Positions 8,400 to 20,413 of a stretch of DNA of 64,000 bases are shown one piece after another (the first letter of the stretch is position 1; each line of letters begins with the position of its first letter). The stretch covers positions 62,001-126,000 of the forward strand of contig NZ_SJXD01000025.1 of assembly GCF_004336745.1 (NCBI RefSeq), written 5' to 3'. The notes under the pieces were generated by a model, which ran no database searches, was not told the origin of the DNA, and was given only the letters and a program-made list of their open reading frames with translations. The DNA comes from Roseococcus sp. SYP-B2431 (GTDB lineage: Bacteria > Pseudomonadota > Alphaproteobacteria > Acetobacterales > Acetobacteraceae). A program made the translations under genes and the position numbers.

Positions 8400-9392
8400 A
8401 TGGAACGCCGAGTATTCGCGGCCGGCGCCGCTGCCGGCCTTTTGGCCGCGCCCACGGTTCTGCGTGCCCAACAGCCCATCACCCTGAACGGCGCGGTTCA
8501 GTTCAACGACGATCATGTCTTCAACCGCGCCCTGCTCCGCTTCGAGGAGCTGGTGAAGCAATACGCCAACAGGCCGATCAACTTCATCCTGCATCGCAAC
8601 TCCAGCCTCGGGCTGGAGAAGCAGTACTTCGAATACATGTCGGCCGGGCGCGCGGTGGATTACGGGATCGTATCGCCCGCGCATATGTCCACCTTCAGCC
8701 GCGCCGCGCCCTTCATCGACGCGCCCTTCCTGTTCCGCGACCTGAACCACTGGAACCAGGTGATCGACCAGGACCTGCTCTCGCCGGTCGCGACGGAGAT
8801 CGAGCGCCGGGCGCGCGTCATGCTCATCGGCTATGCGGGCGGCGGCGTGAGGAACATCTTCGCCAACAAGCCGGTGTCCAGCGTCGCCGAATTGCGCGGC
8901 CTGCGCGTGCGCGTTCAGGGCGCGGCGATCTGGAACCGGACCTTCCAGGCGGCCGGGATGGCGCCGCAGGTCATCGCCTATAACGAGATCTACAACGCCA
9001 TCCAGAACAACGTGCTGGAAGCCGGCGAGAACGAGGCGGCCGGCGTGCTGCACATGCGCTTCTTCGAGGTGGCGCCGCATCTTGCCCTCACCCAGCATGC
9101 CATCACCATCCGGCCGATCTGCTTTTCCGCGCAGACCTTCGCCCGGCTGCCGCGCGAGGTGCAGGAGGCGGTGCGCCGCGCGGGCCGCGAGGCCGGCGCC
9201 TTCGGCCGCCAGGCCGAGAGCACCGAGGACGAGGCGACGCTCGTTCGCCTGGAAGGCGAGGGGCGCCTGCGCCGCATTCCCTTCTCCGGACGCGACCAGA
9301 TGCAGGCGGCGGTGGCGCCCGTCATGGCCGCCTATGCCCGCGAGATCGAGGCCGAGAACATCCTCAGCCGCATCAACGCGGTGACCGGCTAG
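8400..9392 (+). CDS. TRAP transporter substrate-binding protein (DctP family)
   Basis: The protein has 330 residues. An N-terminal export signal with a twin arginine (MERRVFAAGAAAG...) ends near LRAQ, so it is probably periplasmic. The mature part shows the DctP pattern, including SAGRAVDYGIVSP, GGGVRNIFANK, the RVQGAAIWNRTFQAAG segment where the conserved arginine contacts a carboxylate, and the YNAIQNNVLEAGENE region. The Shine-Dalgarno site is GGGAGGA. It heads a dctP-dctQ-dctM operon, so the substrate is probably a small organic acid; which one is not visible. Confidence 0.92.
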   Translation: MERRVFAAGAAAGLLAAPTVLRAQQPITLNGAVQFNDDHVFNRALLRFEELVKQYANRPINFILHRNSSLGLEKQYFEYMSAGRAVDYGIVSPAHMSTFSRAAPFIDAPFLFRDLNHWNQVIDQDLLSPVATEIERRARVMLIGYAGGGVRNIFANKPVSSVAELRGLRVRVQGAAIWNRTFQAAGMAPQVIAYNEIYNAIQNNVLEAGENEAAGVLHMRFFEVAPHLALTQHAITIRPICFSAQTFARLPREVQEAVRRAGREAGAFGRQAESTEDEATLVRLEGEGRLRRIPFSGRDQMQAAVAPVMAAYAREIEAENILSRINAVTG

Positions 9393-9475
9393 CCACACGC
9401 CTCGTGATCCGCGCGGCCGCCTCCGGCCGCGCGGGCCATCCCGCGCGATCCCCATTCTTCCCCGAACGGAACGAC

Positions 9476-9985
9476 ATGCCCCCTTCCACGGCCCGCGGCG
9501 CGTTCCGCCGCATGACCACCGCCTATAGCCGCGCGCTCGAGTTGCTGCTGGTCGCGACGGTGGCGATCCTCATCGTCCCGGTCACGCTGCAGATCTTCTC
9601 CCGCTTCACCGACTTGCTCCCGCGCTATCTCTGGACGGAGGAGGCCGCGCGCTTCCTGCTGGTCTGGATGATCATGATCGGCGCCATGATCGGCGTGCGG
9701 GAGGGCACGCATTTCGTGGTGGACCTCTTCCCCTCCGCCGAGGGGCGGAAGAAGGCGGCGCTGGACATCCTCTCCGGGGTCTTCGTGCTGATCTTCGCCG
9801 GCGTCTTCCTCTGGTGGGGCATCGAGTTCACCGAATTCGCCTGGTACCGCATCAGCGAGCTCGCCGAATGGCCGCTCTGGGTGATCCACATCGCCTGGCC
9901 GATCGCCGGCTTCACCTGGCTGGTCTTCGCCGGCGAGCGCATGTGGGACGATGTCCGGATCCTCCTCGGCCGGGGAGAGACGTGA
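9476..9985 (+). CDS. TRAP transporter small permease (DctQ family)
   Basis: The protein has 169 residues with four hydrophobic segments, as expected for DctQ. The segment LWTEEAARFLLVWMIMIGA contains the conserved E-E-x-x-R-x-L-x-x-W pattern of this subunit. The ATG at 9476 is chosen over an upstream in-frame ATG because the hydrophobic core starts about 20 residues later, as in the family. Its stop overlaps the next start (TGATG). Confidence 0.9.
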   Translation: MPPSTARGAFRRMTTAYSRALELLLVATVAILIVPVTLQIFSRFTDLLPRYLWTEEAARFLLVWMIMIGAMIGVREGTHFVVDLFPSAEGRKKAALDILSGVFVLIFAGVFLWWGIEFTEFAWYRISELAEWPLWVIHIAWPIAGFTWLVFAGERMWDDVRILLGRGET

Positions 9986-11304
9986 TGGGCAGCGCCGTCC
10001 TCTCGGCGGGCCAGGCGGCCTGGATCCTCTTCGGAATCTTCTTCGGGCTGCTGGCGCTGCGCGTGCCGGTCGCCGTCGCGCTGGGGCTGGCCTGCCTGCC
10101 CATCCTGCTGATCGAGCCGCATCTCTGGCCGATGGTCCTGCTGCAGGAGACCTTCAACGCCTATAACAGCTTCATCCTGCTCGCCGTGCCGTTCTTCCTG
10201 CTGACGGCCAACCTGATGAACATCGGCGGCATCACCGACCGGCTGCTGCGCTTCTCCCGCGCGCTGGTCGGGCACTTCCCGGGTGGGCTCGCCCAGGTGA
10301 ACGTGGTGCTGTCGATCTTCTTCGCGGGCATCTCGGGCAGCTCCACGGCGGATGCGGCGAGCCAGGCGAAGCTCTTCATCGAGGCCCAGCGGAAGGAGGG
10401 CTATGACGACAGCTTCTCCGTCGCCATCACGGCCGTCTCCGCGGTGCTGGCCGTGATCATCCCGCCCTCCATCCTGATGATCGTCTGGGGCGGCGTGCTG
10501 ACGGTCTCGATCGGCGCGCTGTTCCTGGCGGGCATCCTGCCGGGGCTGCTGATCGGCCTGGCGCAGATGGGCACGGTGCACGCCTACGCGAAACGGCGCG
10601 GCTATCCGACCTATCCGCGCGCCACGCTGCGCGAGGTGGGCGCGTCCTTCCTGGTCTCGATCCCGGCGCTGATGACGCCCTTCATCATCATCGGCGGCAA
10701 GGTCTTCGGCTGGTTCACCGCCACGGAGAGCGCCTGCATCGCCGTGCTCTATGCGGGCTTCCTCTCGCTCGTCTTCTATCGCGAGATGGGCGGGCGGCAG
10801 CTTTACGAGGCCTTCAGCGAGACGGGGAAGCTCTCCGCCATCACGCTCTTCTGCGTGGGCACGGCGAGCGCCTTCGGCTGGATGCTGGCCTTCTACAACA
10901 TCCCCCAGGCGCTGATGCAGGGCGTGATGGCCTGGGGGATGGGCCCGATCGCGACGGGCTTCTTCATCGCGGCCGTCTTCCTGGTGGTGGGCTGCTTCCT
11001 GGACGCGATCCCGGCGATCATCATCGTGGGCGCGATCCTGCAGCCGATCGCGATGCAGGCGGGGCTGCACCCCGTGCATTTCGCGATGATCGGCATCGTG
11101 AGCCTGGCCTTCGGGCTGGTGACGCCGCCCTACGGGCTGTGCCTGCTCATCGCTTGCGCGGTGGCGAAGATGCGCGTGATCGACGCGCTGAAGGACACCG
11201 GCATCATGCTGATCCCGATGCTGGCGGTGCTGGCGCTGCTGATCGTCTGGCCCGACATGGCGCTGCTGCTGCCGCGGCTGATCGAGCCGGATTTCATGCG
11301 TTGA
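9985..11304 (+). CDS. TRAP transporter large permease (DctM family)
   Basis: The protein has 439 residues and about 12 hydrophobic segments, the normal size and shape for DctM. Family motifs include the AGISGSSTADAA segment near the first substrate/sodium site and PPYGLCLLIA near the second. It is coupled to dctQ by a 1 bp overlap. It uses a cation gradient to move the ligand delivered by the DctP protein into the cytoplasm. It ends 12 bp from the convergent threonine ammonia-lyase gene. Confidence 0.93.
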   Translation: MGSAVLSAGQAAWILFGIFFGLLALRVPVAVALGLACLPILLIEPHLWPMVLLQETFNAYNSFILLAVPFFLLTANLMNIGGITDRLLRFSRALVGHFPGGLAQVNVVLSIFFAGISGSSTADAASQAKLFIEAQRKEGYDDSFSVAITAVSAVLAVIIPPSILMIVWGGVLTVSIGALFLAGILPGLLIGLAQMGTVHAYAKRRGYPTYPRATLREVGASFLVSIPALMTPFIIIGGKVFGWFTATESACIAVLYAGFLSLVFYREMGGRQLYEAFSETGKLSAITLFCVGTASAFGWMLAFYNIPQALMQGVMAWGMGPIATGFFIAAVFLVVGCFLDAIPAIIIVGAILQPIAMQAGLHPVHFAMIGIVSLAFGLVTPPYGLCLLIACAVAKMRVIDALKDTGIMLIPMLAVLALLIVWPDMALLLPRLIEPDFMR

Positions 11305-11316
11305 ACCGCGGCGAGG

Positions 11317-12519
11317 TCACCCGCGCCGGACGACGTATTCCCCGGCTTCCAGCTCGGCCACGATCGCATCCGCCTGCGCCCGGTCGCGCACCTCGATCAT
11401 GAGTTCGAGCTCGGCCGTCTGCACGGAGGGCGCGGCGAAGAGCCGCTGGTGGCTGACCTCGATGACGTTGCCGCCGGCCGCCGCCACGCGCGTGGCGATA
11501 TCGGCCAGCACCCCCGGCCGGTCCGGAATGTCCAGGTGGAGCCGGAGCAGGCGGCCGTCGCGCAGCAGGTTGCGCAGCAGCACGTTGGAGAGGATGCGCG
11601 GGTCAATGTTGCCGCCGCAGACGGGCGTGGCGATGCGCCTGCCGGCGAAAAGCTCCGGATAGCTGAGGATCGCCGCCACGCCGGCGGCGCCGGCCCCTTC
11701 GGCGACGGTCTTGGCGCCCTCGGCCAGCAGGGCGATTCCCTGTTCCACGGCGCGCTCCGTCACCGTCAGCACCTCGATGCCATGGCGTTGCAGGATCTCG
11801 ACGGGCCGCTCGCCCACGTCGCGCACGGCGATGCCTTCCGCGATGGTCGGGCCGCCCACGCTGACCGGCTGGCCGGCCAGGCGCTGGCGCATGGCCTGGT
11901 AACCCTCGACCTCGACGCCGAAGACCTTCACCTCCGGCCGCAGCGCGGCGGCCACCACGGCGCAGCCCGCGACCATGCCGCCGCCGCCGACCGGCAGGAT
12001 CATGGCGTCGAGCTCCGGCGCGTCCTCGAGCATCTCGAGCGCCATGGTGCCCTGCCCGGCGATCACCGCGGCATCGTCATAGGGATGGATGAAGGTGAGG
12101 CCCCGCTCGCGCGCGAGCTGGTGGGCATGCGCCGCCGCTTCGGCCAAGGTCTCGCCGTCCAGGACGACATGCGCGCCGAAGCCCTCGGTGCGCATGATCT
12201 TCGTCGCGGGTGTGAACTTCGGCATCACGATGGTGGAGGCGATGCCGAGCAGCGTCGAATGCCGCGCCACCGCCTGGGCATGGTTGCCGGCCGACATGGC
12301 GATGACGCCGGCGATGCGCTCGCGCTCCGTCAGCAGGGCCAGCCGGTTGGCCGCGCCGCGCTCCTTGAAGGCGCCGACGGCCTGGAGGTTGTCGAGCTTG
12401 AGGAAGACCGAGGCGCCGCATGCGCTGTCCACCGCGGGACTCTGGATGCTCGGCGTGCGCAGCACGCGCCCATGGATGCGCGCCGCCGCAGCGCGCACAT
12501 CGGCCAGCGAAACGGGCAT
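11317..12519 (-). CDS. ilvA: Threonine ammonia-lyase with C-terminal ACT domain
   Basis: The protein has 400 residues. The PLP lysine lies in GAFKERGAANR near residue 52, the phosphate-binding loop is SAGNHAQ, and a glycine-rich VGGGGM stretch follows. After about residue 325 comes an ACT-like domain (RLHLDIPDRPGVLADIA). This is the roughly 400-residue class with a single ACT domain, which deaminates threonine to 2-oxobutanoate and may feed isoleucine synthesis or catabolism. The ATG lies 4 bp after the greA stop, so the two are co-transcribed. Serine or threo-hydroxyaspartate dehydratase activity cannot be excluded. Confidence 0.88.
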   Translation of the reverse strand: MPVSLADVRAAAARIHGRVLRTPSIQSPAVDSACGASVFLKLDNLQAVGAFKERGAANRLALLTERERIAGVIAMSAGNHAQAVARHSTLLGIASTIVMPKFTPATKIMRTEGFGAHVVLDGETLAEAAAHAHQLARERGLTFIHPYDDAAVIAGQGTMALEMLEDAPELDAMILPVGGGGMVAGCAVVAAALRPEVKVFGVEVEGYQAMRQRLAGQPVSVGGPTIAEGIAVRDVGERPVEILQRHGIEVLTVTERAVEQGIALLAEGAKTVAEGAGAAGVAAILSYPELFAGRRIATPVCGGNIDPRILSNVLLRNLLRDGRLLRLHLDIPDRPGVLADIATRVAAAGGNVIEVSHQRLFAAPSVQTAELELMIEVRDRAQADAIVAELEAGEYVVRRG

Positions 12520-12523
12520 CGTC

Positions 12524-12994
12524 CTAGAAATCGACTGCGGTGATCTCGATCGCGCGCGCGCCGCCGGGTGCGGGCACCTCCACGCTGTCGCCGACCTTCT
12601 TGCCCATCAGCGCCTTGGCGAGCGGGGAGGAGAGCGAGATCGAGCCCGTCTTCATGTCCGCCTCGTACTGGCCGACGATGCGATAGGTCGTCTCCTTCTC
12701 CGTCTCCTCGTCGACGATCGTCACCCGCGCGCCGAAGCGCACCTGGCTGCCGCTCAGCTTGGAGACGTCGATGACCTCGACGGAGGGGATGATGGATTCG
12801 AGCTCCGCAAGGCGGCCCTCGATGAAGGACTGACGCTCGCGCGCGGCATGGTACTCGGCATTTTCCGAGAGATCGCCATGGGCGCGCGCTTCCGCGATCG
12901 CCACGATGATCGCGGGGCGCTCGACGGACTTCAGTTGCTTCAGTTCCTCTTCCAGCTTCGCCAGCCCCTCGGCGGTCATGGGGAACTTCTGCAC
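12524..12994 (-). CDS. greA: Transcription elongation factor GreA
   Basis: The protein has 156 residues. The N-terminal coiled coil contains the acidic tip [20 protein letters not shown], and the C-terminal FKBP-like domain ends [15 protein letters not shown]. GreA stimulates transcript cleavage by backtracked RNA polymerase. The GTG at 12994 is preferred to the ATG at 12979 because it restores the family N-terminus (QKFPMTAEG) and has AAGGAAG upstream. It lies behind carB, a recurrent alphaproteobacterial arrangement. Confidence 0.95.
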   Translation of the reverse strand: MQKFPMTAEGLAKLEEELKQLKSVERPAIIVAIAEARAHGDLSENAEYHAARERQSFIEGRLAELESIIPSVEVIDVSKLSGSQVRFGARVTIVDEETEKETTYRIVGQYEADMKTGSISLSSPLAKALMGKKVGDSVEVPAPGGARAIEITAVDF

Positions 12995-13069
12995 GGCAGG
13001 GTCTTCCTTCGCAGCAATGCCTCTCCCGCCGGCAACCCCGTTGCGTAAAACGCCGGCGAGCGAGGAGAT

Positions 13070-13095
13070 GGGGGGAGGCCTGATCGCCTCCCCCC
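13070..13095. terminator. Strong GC hairpin between carB and greA, without a T tract
   Basis: GGGGGGAGGC, a six-base loop and GCCTCCCCCC form a perfect 10 bp stem that starts 5 bp past the carB stop. No run of T follows on either strand, so it may act as an attenuator or processing/stabilising hairpin rather than a classical terminator. Confidence 0.5.
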
Positions 13096-13099
13096 GGTG

Positions 13100-16357
<3,258 letters not shown>

Positions 16358-16362
16358 GGGGA

Positions 16363-16659
16363 TCAGGGCCTTTTGGGCGAGAAGAACAGGAGGGGGATGA
16401 GCACGGTCACGAGCTGAAAGGCCGCGGAGAACATGACGGCGAAGAGCACCGTCTCCTCCAGCCGGTGCCCGGCGAAGGCGAAGGGAATGGCGAGCAGGCC
16501 GGAGAGGCCGATGCAGCAGAGATAGGTCGCAAGGGCGCGTCCGGCATGCGGCAGCGTGCCGAGCAGCCGCCAGGCCGCGGGCGTGCCGAGCAGCGCCACG
16601 AAAACCGCGATGGCCAGGCCGTAGAAAAGGCCGTCCATGTTGAGGCTGATGCTGCTCAT
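16363..16659 (-). CDS. Small integral membrane protein, unknown function
   Basis: The protein has 98 residues with three predicted membrane segments (about residues 9-24, 40-58 and 68-90) and a short basic tail ending PKRP. The ATG at 16659 overlaps the stop of the upstream 85-residue membrane gene (ATGA), and the stop lies 5 bp from the carB start. I do not recognise a family. The tight spacing suggests that the two small membrane proteins and carB share a transcript. Confidence 0.65.
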   Translation of the reverse strand: MSSISLNMDGLFYGLAIAVFVALLGTPAAWRLLGTLPHAGRALATYLCCIGLSGLLAIPFAFAGHRLEETVLFAVMFSAAFQLVTVLIPLLFFSPKRP

Positions 16660-16913
16660 GCGCCGCGGATCCTCCCGCGCTGCCAGATGGCCCAGCCGGC
16701 GACGGCGTGGCTCACGGCGACGATGAGGAAGACCGGCCAGGGGCCGGAGCCGGTGAAGAAGCCCGACATGTGCAGCGCGAAGCCCATCGCGAACATGGAG
16801 AGGCCGAGCGCGGCCTCCAGCATGGGCAGCACGCGGCGGATCGCCGTAGTCAGCACAATGGCCGCGAAGATCGCGACGAGGATCCCGCCGATCCAGGCGA
16901 AACCGGCGGCCAT
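16656..16913 (-). CDS. Small integral membrane protein, unknown function
   Basis: The protein has 85 residues with three hydrophobic segments (about residues 4-24, 33-54 and 60-77). It overlaps the LysE-type gene upstream by 1 bp and the 98-residue membrane gene downstream by 4 bp. The conserved-looking [12 protein letters not shown] stretch sits in the second segment. No family is recognised; a partner of the adjacent exporters is possible but unsupported. Confidence 0.65.
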   Translation of the reverse strand: MAAGFAWIGGILVAIFAAIVLTTAIRRVLPMLEAALGLSMFAMGFALHMSGFFTGSGPWPVFLIVAVSHAVAGWAIWQRGRIRGA

Positions 16914-17560
16914 CAGCCGCGCTCGCCCTGGAAGCCGTCGCCGAAGGCCAGCTTGGCGGCGATGAGCGCGAGCGCGACGCCGAGAACGTAGCGCTGCGCG
17001 GCGAGCCAGACCGGGCGCGTCGCGAGGAAGCGCGCGGCCCCGGCGGCGCCATAGACCAGCAGCGCGTCGAAGACCGCGCCGATGCCGACCTGCAGCGCGC
17101 CCAGCACCGCGCCCTGCAGCAGCACGTGGCCGGCGGAGGCGTCGATGAAGGGCGGCAGCACCGCCATGTAGAAGAGCGCGACCTTGGGATTGAGCGCCGC
17201 CGTGGCGAAGCCCACCGCGAAGAGCCTGCCGTCCGGCTCGCGCGGCAGGGCGCGAGGAGAGAATAGCGGCTCGGCGCCGGGCTTCAGGCATTGCCAGGCC
17301 ATCCAGGCCAGATAGGCCGCGCTGCCGATCCGCAGCGCGTCCCAGGCATAGGGGATGGCCAGCAGCGCCGCCGTGATCCCCGCCGCCGCGCAGAGCATGA
17401 TCGTGGCCGAGCCGAGCGCGCAGCCGGCCATCGAGATCATTCCCGCCCGCGTCCCCTGCGCCAGGGCGCGGCTGACGAGATAGAGCATGTTCGGCCCCGG
17501 CGTGACCGCGAGGCCGATCGACAGGGCGGCAAAGACCAGCAGGGATTCGATCGAGGGCAT
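16913..17560 (-). CDS. LysE/RhtB family amino-acid exporter (second of a tandem pair)
   Basis: The protein has 215 residues with six hydrophobic segments. It starts MPSIESLLVFAALSIG and carries the family motif TPGPNMLYLVSRALAQG at residues 20-36, followed by GxxxG-rich helices and LNPKVALFYMAVLPPFID. This family exports amino acids such as lysine, homoserine, threonine or leucine. It overlaps the upstream paralogue by 1 bp. The first 30 or so codons of the two genes are very similar at DNA level, which points to duplication. Confidence 0.9.
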   Translation of the reverse strand: MPSIESLLVFAALSIGLAVTPGPNMLYLVSRALAQGTRAGMISMAGCALGSATIMLCAAAGITAALLAIPYAWDALRIGSAAYLAWMAWQCLKPGAEPLFSPRALPREPDGRLFAVGFATAALNPKVALFYMAVLPPFIDASAGHVLLQGAVLGALQVGIGAVFDALLVYGAAGAARFLATRPVWLAAQRYVLGVALALIAAKLAFGDGFQGERG

Positions 17561-18189
17561 CAGGGCCGGGCCTCGCCGGCCATGCGCGCCGCCAGCCCGG
17601 CCAGCACCGTGCCCATGACCCAGCGCTGGGCGCGCGCGAAGAGCGGGCGCCCAGCCAGGAAGGAGGCCACATGCGCCGCCGCCATCACGATCACGGCGTT
17701 GACGGCGACGCTCACGCAGATCTGCGTGAAGCCCAGCGCCACCGCCTGCCCGAAGACCCCGCCGCGCGCGGGGTCGATGAACTGCGGCAGCAGCGAGAGG
17801 TACATCACCGCGATCTTGGGATTGAGCAGATTGGTGAGGAAGCCCATCGCCACCAGCCGCCGCGCGTCGTGGCGCGGCAGGTCGCGCGGGGCGAAGGGCG
17901 AGGAGCGGCCGGTGAAGGCCTGCCACGCCAGGTAGAGCAGAAAGGCCGCGCCCGCGAAGCGCACCGCGTCATAGGCGAGCGGCACCGTGGCCAGGAAGGC
18001 CGTGATCCCGAGCGCCGCCGAGAGCATGTAGAAGACGAAGCCCAGCGCCACGCCGATCAGCGACAGCAGCCCCGCGAGCCGCCCCTGCGAGATGGAGCGG
18101 CTGACGAGGTAGACCATGTTCGGCCCTGGCGTGAGCACCATGCCGAGCGAGATGGCCGCAAAGACCAGCAGGGTTTCGGGCGAGGGCAT
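17560..18189 (-). CDS. LysE/RhtB family amino-acid exporter (first of a tandem pair)
   Basis: The protein has 209 residues with six hydrophobic segments. The start MPSPETLLVFAAISLG and the TPGPNMVYLVSRSISQG motif are nearly the same as in the following gene, and LLNPKIAVMYLSLLPQFID matches the same family position. ATG 18189 is chosen because the in-frame upstream extension is arginine-rich and not family-like. It lies 1 bp after the SDR stop and overlaps the next exporter by 1 bp. The substrate is unknown; the threonine ammonia-lyase further downstream in the unit hints at threonine or a related amino acid (weak inference). Confidence 0.9.
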   Translation of the reverse strand: MPSPETLLVFAAISLGMVLTPGPNMVYLVSRSISQGRLAGLLSLIGVALGFVFYMLSAALGITAFLATVPLAYDAVRFAGAAFLLYLAWQAFTGRSSPFAPRDLPRHDARRLVAMGFLTNLLNPKIAVMYLSLLPQFIDPARGGVFGQAVALGFTQICVSVAVNAVIVMAAAHVASFLAGRPLFARAQRWVMGTVLAGLAARMAGEARP

Positions 18190-18190
18190 G

Positions 18191-18940
18191 TCAGCCCTGC
18201 GTCGAGAAGCCGCCATCGATCGGGATGGCGGTCCCGGTGATGAAGGCGGCCTCGTCGCTGGCCAGGAAGGCCGCGATGCCGATGAAGTCGGAAGGATCGC
18301 CCCAGCGGCCCCTCGGCGTGCGGTTCAGCACGCTGTCGTGCAGGGTGCTGGAATATTGCCGCGCGCGGCGCGTGAGATCGGTGTCGATCCAGCCGGGCAG
18401 GATGGAATTGGCCGTGATGCCGTCCTTGGCCCAGGCCACCGCCAGCGACTTGGTGTACTGCACCACCGCGCCCTTGCTCGCGCCATAGGCCGGCGAGAAG
18501 ACCACGCCGAAGATGGAGAGCATCGAGCCCGTGTTGATCACGCGGCCATGCCCGCTCGCCTTCAGCGCCGGATAGGCCGCGCGCGTCAGGCGCATCATGG
18601 CGTTGAGGTTGATCTCGAGCACCGTGTTCCACTGCTCGTCCGTCACCTCGTCGGGCGGGGCGCGGAGGTTGGTGCCGGCGTTGTTCACCAGGATGGCGAG
18701 GCCGTCGCCCAGCGCCAGCGTCTCCGCCAGCACGCGATCGGTCTCGCCGGGCGCGGAGAGGTCGGCCGCGATGGCGTGCGCCTTGCTGCCCAGCACCTTC
18801 AGCGCGGCGTCGTTCTTGTCCTTGTCGCGGCCGGTGACGACGACGCGCGCGCCGCAGGCCGCCAGCCCCTTCGCAAGCCCAAGCCCGATGCCGCCATTGC
18901 CGCCGGTGACGAGCGCGACGCGCCCGCTGAGATCGAACAT
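18191..18940 (-). CDS. Short-chain dehydrogenase/reductase
   Basis: The protein has 249 residues of classical SDR type. The nucleotide motif is TGGNGGIG (residues 12-19), followed by NNAG (86-89) and the catalytic S139, Y152 and K156 (YGASK). A Rossmann-fold oxidoreductase using NAD(P) is certain. The substrate is not; gluconate 5-dehydrogenase-like and 3-oxoacyl reductase-like enzymes look alike at this level. It lies 16 bp after carA and 1 bp before the LysE exporters. Confidence 0.9.
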   Translation of the reverse strand: MFDLSGRVALVTGGNGGIGLGLAKGLAACGARVVVTGRDKDKNDAALKVLGSKAHAIAADLSAPGETDRVLAETLALGDGLAILVNNAGTNLRAPPDEVTDEQWNTVLEINLNAMMRLTRAAYPALKASGHGRVINTGSMLSIFGVVFSPAYGASKGAVVQYTKSLAVAWAKDGITANSILPGWIDTDLTRRARQYSSTLHDSVLNRTPRGRWGDPSDFIGIAAFLASDEAAFITGTAIPIDGGFSTQG

Positions 18941-18956
18941 CCCGTTTCCTTCCCTG

Positions 18957-20318
18957 CTAGGCCGCTTTGGCCTTGTCCATCATCCCCACGAAACGGTGGA
19001 ACAGGTAGTGGGAATCGCTCGGGCCGGGGCTGGCCTCGGGGTGGTACTGCACGGAGAAGGCCTGCTTCGCGGGCGCCGCGATGCCCTCGTTGGAGCCGTC
19101 GAAGAGGCTGACATGGGTGACCGTCACGCCCTCCGGCAGCGTCTTGTCGTCGACCGCGAAGCCGTGGTTCTGGCTGGTGATCTCGACCTTGCCGGTGGCG
19201 AGGTCCTGCACCGGCTGGTTCGCCCCGCGATGGCCGCGGTCGAGCTTGTAGGTCTTGGCGCCCAGGGCCAGGGCCAGCAGCTGGTGGCCGAGGCAGATGC
19301 CGAAGACGGGGATCTTCGCGTCCAGCACGCCCTGGATCGCGGGCACGGCATAGACGCCCGTCGCCGCCGGATCGCCGGGGCCGTTGGAGAGGAAGACGCC
19401 GTCCGGCTTCTCGCGCAGGATGTCCTCGGCGGTCGCCGTCGCGGGCAGCACCGTCACGGCGCAGCCGGCATCGGCGAGGCAGCGCAGGATGTTGCGCTTG
19501 GCGCCGTAGTCCACCGCCACCACGCGATGCGTCGGCGCGACCTGCTTGCCGAAGCCCTTGCCCCAGGACCAGACCGTCTCGTCCCATTGATAGGACTGGC
19601 GCGCGGTCACTTCCTTGGCGAGGTCCATGCCCTTCAGCCCCGGCCAGGCCTTGGCCTGGGCGACCAGCGCCTCGATGTCGAAGCGGCCGTCGGCGGGGAA
19701 GCTCAGCACGCCGTTGGGGGCGCCGCCGTCGCGGATGCGGGCGGTCAGCGCACGCGTGTCGATGCCCGCGATGCCCGGGATGTTGTGGCGCTTCAGCCAG
19801 TCCTGCAAGGACAGGGTGTTGCGGTAGCTGGCGGGGTCGGTGACGTCCTGCTTGACGACCAGGCCGCGGGCGACGGGGGTCGTCGCCTCCATGTCCTCGA
19901 CATTGGTGCCGACATTGCCGATATGCGGAAAGGTGAAGTTGATGATCTGCCCGGCATAAGACGGATCGGTCAGCGTCTCCTGGTAGCCGGTCAGCCCCGT
20001 GTTGAAGCAGATCTCGGCGACCTGCGTGCCATGGGCGCCGAAGCCGAGCCCCCAGAAGACGGCGCCGTCGTCGAGCACGAGGCAGGCGGTGGCGCCATCG
20101 GGCGGAAGATTCGGCATGGGGGTATCCTGAGAGGGGGCGGGCGATCCGGCCAGGTCGGAGAGGGAGAGGCCGGTGGCGGCCAGGATGGCGGGCCAGTGCT
20201 TGGCCGGGATGGCCCGGGACTGGCGCCATTTGCGGATGGCCTCGGTGCCGACCTTGAGCTGGCCGGCCGCGGCCTCGGCCCCGCCCAGGAGGGCAAGGAT
20301 GTCTTCCACGCTGCGCAT
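18957..20318 (-). CDS. carA: Carbamoyl-phosphate synthase small subunit with N-terminal helix-turn-helix extension
   Basis: The protein has 453 residues, about 65 longer than usual CarA. Residues 5-57 form a Cro/YdaS-like helix-turn-helix (LGGAEAAAGQLKVGTEAIRKW, then IPAKHWPAILAATG). From M68 the normal CarA follows, with glutaminase C342 in FGICLGHQ and the H426/E428 pair in QYHPEAS. It supplies ammonia from glutamine to CarB. The ATG at 20318 has no Shine-Dalgarno site but lies 7 bp after a CATAGT box, so the message may be leaderless. An internal start at 20117, with AGGA upstream, could yield normal-length CarA. From memory, NCBI names such an N-terminal segment carph-isopro; I could not check this. 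Confidence 0.93.
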   Translation of the reverse strand: MRSVEDILALLGGAEAAAGQLKVGTEAIRKWRQSRAIPAKHWPAILAATGLSLSDLAGSPAPSQDTPMPNLPPDGATACLVLDDGAVFWGLGFGAHGTQVAEICFNTGLTGYQETLTDPSYAGQIINFTFPHIGNVGTNVEDMEATTPVARGLVVKQDVTDPASYRNTLSLQDWLKRHNIPGIAGIDTRALTARIRDGGAPNGVLSFPADGRFDIEALVAQAKAWPGLKGMDLAKEVTARQSYQWDETVWSWGKGFGKQVAPTHRVVAVDYGAKRNILRCLADAGCAVTVLPATATAEDILREKPDGVFLSNGPGDPAATGVYAVPAIQGVLDAKIPVFGICLGHQLLALALGAKTYKLDRGHRGANQPVQDLATGKVEITSQNHGFAVDDKTLPEGVTVTHVSLFDGSNEGIAAPAKQAFSVQYHPEASPGPSDSHYLFHRFVGMMDKAKAA

Positions 20319-20325
20319 GGGCTAG

Positions 20326-20377
20326 ACTATGTGGGAATTCTTTTCCCAGTTCAAGCGAAAGTCGATCAGGCTGGGAA
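20326..20377 (-). promoter_or_regulatory. carA promoter with palindromic operator in the spacer
   Basis: On the minus strand TTGAAC (20354-20349) and CATAGT (20331-20326) are 17 bp apart. The spacer is exactly the inverted repeat TGGGAA-N5-TTCCCA (20332-20348). A third half-site, TGGGAA, lies at 20372-20377, 40 bp from the first half-site in the same orientation. The -10 box ends 7 bp before the carA ATG. Confidence 0.6.
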
Positions 20378-20413
20378 CTTCGCTACAGAACCATGATTTG
20401 AAAAGGATTTAAG

